This document shows positions 1 through 5,314 of a stretch of 5,314 bases of DNA, piece after piece. The notes beneath the pieces were generated by a model. It saw only the letters and a list, made by a program, of their open reading frames with translations. It made no database searches and was not told the DNA's origin. Numbering within the stretch: position 1 is the stretch's first letter; each line of letters opens with the position of its first letter. A program made the translations under genes and the position numbers. This DNA comes from Pseudomonadota bacterium (GTDB lineage: Bacteria; Pseudomonadota; Alphaproteobacteria; Acetobacterales; Acetobacteraceae), in assembly GCA_021845835.1 (NCBI GenBank), contig JAJZVE010000381.1, forward strand, positions 1 to 5,314, in the 5' to 3' direction.

Positions 1-24
1 GCTGGTTTCCGGCGTCGCTGTGCT

Positions 25-1158
25 ATGCTTCTCCATGGCGTGATCTCCCTCGGCGCTCAAACGCCGAGTCTGGTGATTGAACTCACCCGGAGATTACGCC
101 ACCCAGAATTTCCACACACTTCACGACACGACCTCCTGCTGTGCCTGCTCGCCGTGCTGGCGGGCGCCGAAACCATCACCGATATCGCCGTCTTCGGCGT
201 GAAGAAGCTGGCCCTGCTCCGCCGCTTCCGCCCATTCCACGACGGCACGCCCACGCACGATCACCTCGGCGATATCCTGGCCGCGCTGGATGCCGAACAG
301 TTCCAGCGCTGCTTCGCCGCCTGGGTGGCGGCGAGCACGGGAATACCCGAGGGCGTGATCGCCATCGACGGCAAGACCTCCCGCCGCTCGGGGGCCAAAC
401 GCCAAGGCAAGGGCGCCATCCACGTGGTGTCCGCCTTCGCCGCGCACCGGCGGCTTGTCCTCGGTCAGGTGAAAGTGGCGGAAAAGTCCAACGAAATCAT
501 CGCCATTCCGAAGCTGCTCGACCTGCTGACGATCGACGGGACGGTGATCACCATCGATGCCATGGGCTGCCAGCGCGAGATCGCCCGGAAGATCATCGAC
601 AAGAAAGCGGATTACGTCCTCGCGCTGAAAGGCAATCAGGGTAGCCTGCGCGAGGACGTTGGCCTGTTCGTGGCCGAGCAGCAGGCCACGGGCTTCAAAG
701 ATACCCAGATCAGCCGCCATGAGACCGTCGATGGCGAGCACGGTCGGATCGAAACCCGTACCGTCACCGTGCTCCACGACGTCGCCTGGCTCAACCACCG
801 GCATGAGTGGCCGGAGCTGAAAGCCGTGGCCATCGTCGAAAGTACGCGCGAGATTGGCGGGAAAACCGAGCGGGAAACCCGCTTTTACATCACCTCTCTG
901 ACCGCGCCCGCCGACCGGGTGGGAGCCGCAATCCGCGACCACTGGAGTATCGAGAACGGGCTGCACTGGGTGATGGACATGACCTTCCGCGACGATGAAT
1001 GCCGGGTCCGGACCGACAACGCACCCGCCAACCTGGCCGTGATCAGACACATGGCACAGAACCTGATCCGCCGGGCGCCGGGCAAGACGTCGCTCCGCCT
1101 CCGCCGCAAGACCGCCGGGTGGGACGACGACTATCTGGCCAGCCTTGTCGTTGCTTAG
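25..1158 (+). CDS. ISAs1-family transposase
   Basis: This is a DDE transposase that catalyses excision and insertion of its own insertion sequence. At 377 residues it is full family length. The N-terminal ISAs1-associated domain (about residues 26-100) contains HPEFPHTSRHDLLLCLLAVLAGAE, a block typical of the family (key stretch LLAVLAGAE at 41-49). The RNase H-fold catalytic residues are visible: D115 in VIAIDGK, D178 in ITIDAMG, and E310 in HWSIENGLHWVMDMTF. The signature C-terminal block NLAVIRHMAQNLIR is at 336-349. ATG 25 is the first Met available, but the frame is open to the window edge and no ribosome binding site is obvious. The usual N-terminal proline-aspartate-proline-arginine motif before HPEF reads TRR here, so the extreme N-terminus may be diverged or the start may differ. 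No internal stop or frameshift is seen, so the transposase is probably active. Confidence 0.93.
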   Translation: MLLHGVISLGAQTPSLVIELTRRLRHPEFPHTSRHDLLLCLLAVLAGAETITDIAVFGVKKLALLRRFRPFHDGTPTHDHLGDILAALDAEQFQRCFAAWVAASTGIPEGVIAIDGKTSRRSGAKRQGKGAIHVVSAFAAHRRLVLGQVKVAEKSNEIIAIPKLLDLLTIDGTVITIDAMGCQREIARKIIDKKADYVLALKGNQGSLREDVGLFVAEQQATGFKDTQISRHETVDGEHGRIETRTVTVLHDVAWLNHRHEWPELKAVAIVESTREIGGKTERETRFYITSLTAPADRVGAAIRDHWSIENGLHWVMDMTFRDDECRVRTDNAPANLAVIRHMAQNLIRRAPGKTSLRLRRKTAGWDDDYLASLVVA

Positions 1159-1179
1159 ACGATTCAACCGATTCCCCTG
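1159..1179 (+). repeat. Candidate right terminal inverted repeat of the ISAs1-family element
   Basis: The bases between the transposase stop codon and the IS110 fragment include GATTCAACCGATTCCCCTG. Read from the outside, this begins CAGGGGAATCGG. It lies immediately after the stop codon, as is usual in compact ISAs1-family elements, and ends in CCCTG, the expected outermost bases. The assignment is by position and end bases only, because the matching left repeat is not in the window. Confidence 0.5.
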
Positions 1180-1415
1180 GTATGTCCAGGCTCCCCGCCC
1201 GCATGGGCGAGGACATCACCCGGCGCAACGAAGGCCTGCCCGGAGCGATCAGGGCGGCTGCCTGGAAGGCGCAGGTCCGTTTATGTACCCGCTACCGGCG
1301 CCTGCAGAACACCGGTAAGCCGCAGAACGTCATCGTGGTCGCGATCGCCCGCGAGATGGCGGCGTTTGTTTGGGCCATCGCCCGCATGGCGCAGCCTACC
1401 GTCAGGCCGGCATAG
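1180..1415 (+). pseudogene. C-terminal fragment of an IS110/IS1111-family transposase
   Basis: The frame ending at the TAG at 1413-1415 encodes about 76 residues, from SRLPARMGEDITRRNEG to the terminus. It contains AAWKAQVRLCTRYRRL and VIVVAIAREMAAFVWAIARM, the strongly conserved tail of IS110-family DEDD recombinases (commonly WKAQVRLC.RYR and VVAIARELAGF.WAIA). An intact protein is roughly 300-400 residues. The RuvC-like DEDD domain and the C-terminal domain with its catalytic serine are absent, so no activity is expected. The fragment is cut at its 5' side exactly where the ISAs1-family element ends, and it lies on the same strand. The rest of the gene may survive left of the window. The frame stays open through the junction into the ISAs1 sequence, but that upstream part is not IS110 protein. 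Confidence 0.85.
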
Positions 1416-1531
1416 GGCTGCTCCTGCCCCAGGAAGAAGCGGCAACCGGGAAAGGAAAACCGAGGCTCCCACGTTGCACAGGGGTGGGCGCGGCGGCAGG
1501 TCAGGGCAACCCTCGATCTGATTCGGCGGCA

Positions 1532-1598
1532 CCAACCCGCGACATTGAGACAGAGGAAGGCCCAAGACGAACACCGGTCCTGCGGTAGCCAACCCGCG
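1532..1598. repeat. Two direct copies of CCAACCCGCG
   Basis: The exact 10-base sequence CCAACCCGCG is found at 1532-1541 and 1589-1598, 57 bases apart start to start. The similarity extends loosely into GACAT and CAT. It lies in the non-coding tail of the IS110-type remnant. It could be an internal element of a structured RNA, or chance in GC-rich DNA. Confidence 0.35.
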
Positions 1599-1702
1599 CA
1601 TCAGAGTCTGATCAACCGTCGTCTTGCGCCGCTGCGTCCTCCCTTGTGCAACCCAATTCGCCGGACACCGCACGCGCGGCAGACCACTCACAGCCAGCCA
1701 CG

Positions 1703-1730
1703 TTGACAACGAACATGAGAATCATATTTG
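1703..1730 (+). promoter_or_regulatory. Weak promoter-like sequence near the presumed IS110-type right end
   Basis: A perfect TTGACA (1703-1708) is followed after 16 bases by TATTTG (1725-1730), a poor -10 match that shares only its first three bases with TATAAT. The stretch is the most AT-rich patch of the left half. It points rightwards, out of the IS remnant. Outward-directed promoter elements at IS ends are well known, including in IS110-family circle junctions. No gene on the + strand lies downstream, so a transcript would run antisense to the relaxase gene. The overlapping TGACAA/TTGTCA inverted repeat could equally be a protein-binding or RNA stem signal. Confidence 0.2.
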
Positions 1731-1740
1731 TCATGCCCCC

Positions 1741-1994
1741 CATAAGCTGCGTCGCGCCGTCCTCCGACGGGAAGAGCGCGGCATCGACGCCGCAGTGAAA
1801 GATTTCATCACAGGCGGTGTGGCGTCGCGTCTTTGAGATCCAGTTCCAGCCTATCCTGTTACAACTGCTGAAGGCGGAGACGGCCAATCATCGGAAAGGT
1901 GGCCGGCATCATCTCAGAACCGGCGAGATCAAAGCCTGGGGCGGCGTAATCCTGCCGCAGCGGTTTCTCCCGGCGGCCAGGATGTTTCTCATTC
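1741..1994. other. Unassigned intergenic DNA downstream of the relaxase gene
   Basis: No reading frame on either strand resembles a recognisable protein. The open frames that cross this stretch are short and continue into flanking DNA in the wrong frame. A near-palindrome, GCGGCATCGACGCCGC (1778-1793, one mismatched pair), is visible. No GC-rich hairpin followed by a T run is seen after the relaxase stop on the minus strand, so no intrinsic terminator can be placed. The stretch may be the true plasmid backbone flank of the IS insertion, or further IS remnant. Confidence 0.4.
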
Positions 1995-4900
1995 TTACCG
2001 CATGCGTGGCCGATATCCGCTATCCTCTTCCGGCGGATCGGGCTCCGGCGTCGGTTCCGGGGCCAACAATTCCTTCCACGGCTTGCCGCGTACGGCCCGA
2101 TGCAGCAGCGAGCCGGCCTCAATGCCGAACTCCGCCCCCCGTCGCCGCAGCAGCGCTTCAACGTTCGGGCGGCTCCTGAGCCAGGCTTCCAATTTTTCCA
2201 TCCCGGCGATCACCTTGGCGATTTTGTCGGGGCTGTTGCCCTGCAGCGCTGCCTCGTGGCGACGCTCCAGCTGTGTCCAGCGCCGCACCACTTCGTGCGC
2301 ATGATCTTTGGCCCGCCGCTCCGCCTGAGCAGCGATGAGAGCGGCGGCGGCCTTCTTCCGTCCGGCGGCGGTCGTGGCGGCCGCCAGGATCTCGGACCGG
2401 TCCCGGAAGGCTTGTTTGGCATCTTCGGTGACAAGGCCAGGCCTGGCCTTCTGGATGGCCTTGGCCGCCGCTTCCATCGCTTGAAGCTTTGGCGCGTCTT
2501 TCTGGCCACCCTCCATCATGATCGCCCTTGCCAACTGCCCAACGGCACGCTCGATCTGGCTTTCGGGCGGCGCCTCGGCGGACATTTCCTTCGGCGGGAC
2601 CGGCCCCGCAGGCGGCGGCGGGGTGGGCCGTGGCGATGGAGCGGTCGCGGGCGCCAGGCTTCTATTAGACGGGGGCATCGGCGCCGGCGCCGGGCGAAGC
2701 TGCTTCTGGCGCTCGCGCTCCCGGCGAATGGCACCGCCCGTCGCCTCGGGCGCCGCCCTTGCCCCGCGTGCCAACAGGTCGCGAGCGGTCCGACGCTCCG
2801 CCCAGGCCGACCAGGCGGCCGAAAGCCCAGCCCGCTTGTCGGTAAAAATCTGCAACCCGGAGCGCTCGCGCGAGGCCGCGACATAGGCGGTCGCCGCGGT
2901 CGCCACCCGGTTCGCCTCCCCAACCACGATCGCCCGCTCCACCGTCGCGCCCTGACTGGCATGCACCGTCCGGCAATATCCGTGATCGATGACATGCGCC
3001 CGGCGCGCATCAAGGCGCTTTTCCTCACCGGCCTCGGTCCGCACCACCACCTCGCCGCCCGCCTCGTCGAAGCCGATGACCACCGCGCCCATCCCGTTGA
3101 TGATCCCGTTTGCCCGATCCTGTTCGCGAAACAGGATCCGCTCACCCATCGCCAGACCAAGCTCACGCGCCCGATAGGCGCGCGCCGTCTCGGCCGAAGG
3201 CCGCCAGGTGATCTCGCCGGCCGCCTCGGGATCCCCAAGCGGGCGCAGTGTCACATGGCGCTCGTGATAGCCGGTCACCTCCCACTGACTGCCCCGGGCC
3301 GCCAGGACATGCCGCCCATTCTTCAAATCCTGGGCGAACACCACCACCATCCCGGCTTCATAGGCGTGCGGCCGCCGCGCTTGCTCGCGGGTCATATCCG
3401 CCTTGTCCAGGGCCCGGATCACCCTGTCGATCCCGCTCAAGCGGCTCTCGGCGCGCAACCCGGCGCGGATTTCCGCATTGACCTCGCCGCGCATCCGGTT
3501 GGTCCCGGTCATCACCAGCGTCTCCGACCGCTGCTCCGGGGTGAGCGCGAGATAGGCGGCCGCGGCCGATTTCGAGAGATCGGCCTTCGTCACCTCCGTC
3601 ATGTAGGGCTGCGCCGCCGCGACCGCCCGTCCGGCCTCGCCGCGCGCGAACAGCTGCGCGATTTCCCGGAGCGCCGGATCCCGCTGCCGCTGCACTTCGT
3701 CCACCCGCACGTGCCGGAGCACGCCCTCCTCCAGCATCTGCTGGAACGGCGAACCCGCCTCGACACTTGGCAGCTGGCGCGGGTCGCCGACCAGCAGCGT
3801 CCGCGCCGCGCCCTCGGCCGCAACGCGCCGCATCAGCCGGCCCATATCGCGGGCCGAAATCATCCCCGCTTCGTCGATCACATAAAGACGAGGACGCTCC
3901 GCCGCCTTCCCTTGCCGCAGTTCGGCCTCCAGCGTGTGCGTCTGGTCGCACCCCGCCTTCGCCAATTCGCGCGCCGCGACACCGCTCGGCGCCAGGCCGA
4001 CGACTTCATATCCGGCATGCCGGTAAGCCGCCACGATCACGGCCATCGATTGCGTCTTGCCGCTGCCGGCAGCGCCGACGATCCCGACATGGCGGTCCCC
4101 GGTGACAAGGGCGAGGCGAACCGCCGCCCTCTGCCCGGCACTGAAAGCGAAGCCCTGTTTGCCTTCATGCCGTGCCAGCAGCGGCGCAACCGCATCCGGC
4201 GCCGCGATCGCCCGCGCCCCCGCCCGCCCGGCGGCGATCGCCTCGAGCACGTCGCGCTCGGTCGCCAGAGCTTCGCGCGTCGTGAACACCTTGCCGTGGC
4301 GGTCGTCAGGCGCGGACAGAAGCTCCCCGGCGCTGTCGTCGAGCGCCGCCATCACCTGCGCCAGCGTCACCTGCCCGATCTTCGCCAGCAGCGCTTCGCG
4401 GACCAGGGCAGCCTGGCTGAACTGCGCCTCCCGCTCGCTGAGATGGCGCGCCGCACTCGCCACCGCCTCCCGCGCCGCGGCAGGCTCATCATCCGCCCCG
4501 GCAACGCGAACCCGCCTGATCGCGTTGTCTTTCAGCCCGATCAGATCGAGGCCACATTCTCGCCCCCGCCTATACCAGGCCGCGTGATGCTCTTCCTCCG
4601 TCGCCGGCTGCTTCTCCCGCCGCGTCGAGACATTGGCGCGCACCCGCTGCGCCGCGCTCGCCGCGCCGCGGTCAAGGCCCTCCGCCGCCAGCGCCTTATC
4701 GATCTCGGCCTTGCGCCGGCTGAACTTACGGATTTCTCTGTCCGTGACCTCGGCGATCTCGAATCCGTCCTTCGTCTGCCGGATGTCATAGCCGAGCCCC
4801 AGAACCCGCCGCGCCAGCTCCGCTTTGTATACCGCATCCAGGCAGTGGAGCAGCTCGTTGCGCACGCCAAAATCCAGCGATGCCGCGCACCAGACCCCAT

Positions 4901-5314
4901 CGGCGCGCTTCGTCGCATTGGCGATGACGAGATGGGTATGCAGCTGGGGATCGACGATACCGTCGACGGGGCGGCTATCCTCATGACGATAGGCGGCGGC
5001 CAGCAGGCAGCCGGTGCGCTCCGTCTTCACGCCACCTTTCCCGCGGCGCGCCACCACCATCCAACGCTCAGCCATCTCCGCGGCCACTTGCACCGCCGCG
5101 TCATGCGCGTCGAGTAGCCGCCCATCTCTGCCGGCCATCGCGAGGATGCTGACGAATTTCGGCGCGCTGATGGTCAGGTCGTGGCCGAACCGCCTAGTTT
5201 TCTGGCGGTTGCCACGGTCACTGATGTCGCTGCCGTCGGGCAGCCGGCCCGCCAGGATCGATGCCAGGCTCTCCCCATCGACGGGCCCGGCCAGGCCCAA
5301 CCCCGCGGCGCCGG
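1995..5314 (-). CDS. MobF-family conjugative relaxase-helicase (TraA/TrwC-like), 5' end outside the window
   Basis: It nicks one strand at the origin of transfer, stays covalently attached to the 5' end, and unwinds the plasmid for export through a type IV secretion system. Residues are numbered here from a TTG at 5300, which is internal. The frame is open to the edge, and the residues before it (GAAGLGLAGPVDG) continue the usual MobF N-terminal domain. Roughly 50 residues, including the catalytic tyrosines, are therefore missing from view. The relaxase domain (about 1-240) shows DLTISAPKFVS (41-50) and the metal-binding histidines H106, H121 and H123 (RHEDSR...DPQLHTH). The RecD-like helicase (about 385-825) has Walker A GAAGSGKT (409-416), Walker B VIDEAGM (474-480), GDPRQLPS (505-512), TVHASQG (778-784) and YVAASRER (806-813). 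A proline-rich linker (869-903) leads to a charged, alanine-rich C-terminal region ending in a Pro/Glu-rich tail (about 1080-1096). The stop is TAA at 1997-1995. All visible motifs are intact, so the gene is probably functional. Confidence 0.95.
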   Translation of the reverse strand, partial: GAAGLGLAGPVDGESLASILAGRLPDGSDISDRGNRQKTRRFGHDLTISAPKFVSILAMAGRDGRLLDAHDAAVQVAAEMAERWMVVARRGKGGVKTERTGCLLAAAYRHEDSRPVDGIVDPQLHTHLVIANATKRADGVWCAASLDFGVRNELLHCLDAVYKAELARRVLGLGYDIRQTKDGFEIAEVTDREIRKFSRRKAEIDKALAAEGLDRGAASAAQRVRANVSTRREKQPATEEEHHAAWYRRGRECGLDLIGLKDNAIRRVRVAGADDEPAAAREAVASAARHLSEREAQFSQAALVREALLAKIGQVTLAQVMAALDDSAGELLSAPDDRHGKVFTTREALATERDVLEAIAAGRAGARAIAAPDAVAPLLARHEGKQGFAFSAGQRAAVRLALVTGDRHVGIVGAAGSGKTQSMAVIVAAYRHAGYEVVGLAPSGVAARELAKAGCDQTHTLEAELRQGKAAERPRLYVIDEAGMISARDMGRLMRRVAAEGAARTLLVGDPRQLPSVEAGSPFQQMLEEGVLRHVRVDEVQRQRDPALREIAQLFARGEAGRAVAAAQPYMTEVTKADLSKSAAAAYLALTPEQRSETLVMTGTNRMRGEVNAEIRAGLRAESRLSGIDRVIRALDKADMTREQARRPHAYEAGMVVVFAQDLKNGRHVLAARGSQWEVTGYHERHVTLRPLGDPEAAGEITWRPSAETARAYRARELGLAMGERILFREQDRANGIINGMGAVVIGFDEAGGEVVVRTEAGEEKRLDARRAHVIDHGYCRTVHASQGATVERAIVVGEANRVATAATAYVAASRERSGLQIFTDKRAGLSAAWSAWAERRTARDLLARGARAAPEATGGAIRRERERQKQLRPAPAPMPPSNRSLAPATAPSPRPTPPPPAGPVPPKEMSAEAPPESQIERAVGQLARAIMMEGGQKDAPKLQAMEAAAKAIQKARPGLVTEDAKQAFRDRSEILAAATTAAGRKKAAAALIAAQAERRAKDHAHEVVRRWTQLERRHEAALQGNSPDKIAKVIAGMEKLEAWLRSRPNVEALLRRRGAEFGIEAGSLLHRAVRGKPWKELLAPEPTPEPDPPEEDSGYRPRMR

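Larger units (their letters stand above)
1..1179 (+). mobile_element. ISAs1-family insertion sequence, left end outside the window
   Basis: The element comprises one transposase gene followed by a candidate right end whose outermost bases read ...CCCCTG at about 1174-1179. ISAs1-family ends commonly begin CAGGG, so this fits the family. No inward copy (CAGGGGAATC...) is present in bases 1-24, so the left terminal repeat must lie upstream of the window. The right boundary is supported by what follows: from about 1180 the reading frame encodes the C-terminus of an unrelated IS110-type transposase, so the element changes there. Target-site duplication cannot be tested with only one junction visible. 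The exact right boundary could be off by a base or two. Confidence 0.8.
1416..1740 (+). other. Non-coding stretch, probable 3' end of the IS110-type element
   Basis: About 325 bases follow the stop codon of the IS110-type fragment, and no reading frame here resembles a known protein. Several short structured signals are visible. CCAACCCGCG occurs at 1532-1541 and again at 1589-1598. An inverted repeat ATCAGA/TCTGAT sits at 1600-1612, and TGACAA (1704-1709) pairs with TTGTCA (1728-1733). In the IS1111 branch of the IS110 family, the region after the transposase gene encodes the guide RNA (bridge or seek RNA) that selects target and donor DNA. In the IS110 branch it lies before the gene. I infer that this is the remnant's right-hand non-coding end. 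The position of the element's boundary is not determined, and 1740 is only a working limit. Confidence 0.4.

Noticed and set aside
121..1167. A 348-codon open frame on the - strand opposite the ISAs1 transposase
   Set aside because: It is an antisense shadow. The + strand has an intact transposase with catalytic DDE residues, and the antisense translation resembles nothing I know.
1293..1317. TACCGG/CCGGTA 6-base stem with a 13-base loop as a terminator or RNA hairpin
   Set aside because: It lies within the conserved coding sequence of the IS110 fragment, has no T run, and is expected by chance in DNA of this composition.
999..1415. A single 138-residue + strand gene starting within the ISAs1 element
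   Set aside because: Its first ~60 codons overlap the transposase in another frame and are low-complexity. Only the part after about 1180 is real IS110-type protein, so it is a chance fusion across the insertion junction.
1612..1887. A 91-codon - strand frame in the intergenic region (and a 70-codon + frame opposite)
   Set aside because: Neither shows a recognisable family or plausible ribosome binding site, and both straddle the presumed edge of the IS110-type remnant.
2100..5117. A 1005-codon open frame on the + strand opposite the relaxase gene
   Set aside because: It is an antisense shadow of the GC-rich relaxase gene. The translation is extremely rich in Arg, Pro, His and Gly with no recognisable motif, while the opposite strand has a full set of relaxase and helicase motifs.
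5287..5300. TTG at 5300 as the true start of the relaxase
   Set aside because: The frame stays open to the window edge, and the residues just upstream (GAAG before LGLAGPVDG) match the usual MobF N-terminal sequence. Starting at TTG would also remove the catalytic tyrosines.

Overview
This GC-rich window looks like accessory DNA from a plasmid or integrated conjugative element of a proteobacterium. An alphaproteobacterial host is my best guess. That guess rests on base composition and the general style of the proteins, not on a marker gene.

Left part (about 1-1740): insertion-sequence debris. An apparently intact ISAs1-family transposase (25-1158, + strand) runs to a short candidate right terminal end at about 1159-1179. 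Directly beyond it, in the same orientation, lies the last ~76 codons of an IS110/IS1111-family transposase (1180-1415). The simplest reading is that the ISAs1-type element landed inside an older IS110-type element. The left end of the ISAs1 element and the front of the IS110 gene lie outside the window. The fragment is followed by about 325 bases with no convincing gene (1416-1740). These bases probably belong to the 3' non-coding end of the IS110-type element. In the IS1111 branch of that family, this is where the guide (bridge/seek) RNA is encoded.

Middle (1741-1994): about 250 bases between the IS remnants and the relaxase stop codon, in which I recognise no gene.

Right part (1995-5314, - strand): one very large gene that runs off the right edge of the window. 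It encodes a MobF-family conjugative relaxase-helicase (TrwC/TraI/TraA type). It has the three-histidine metal site of the relaxase domain, a complete set of RecD-like superfamily 1 helicase motifs, a proline-rich linker and a charged, alanine-rich C-terminal region. The N-terminal residues that carry the catalytic tyrosines are beyond the window edge.

Taken together, the relaxase would nick and unwind plasmid DNA at the origin of transfer. The region just downstream of it has been a landing site for at least two transposable elements. The IS genes and the relaxase gene are transcribed towards each other. I find no RNA genes, CRISPR arrays or origin of transfer. Beyond the possible guide-RNA remnant, nothing here amounts to a clearly new system.
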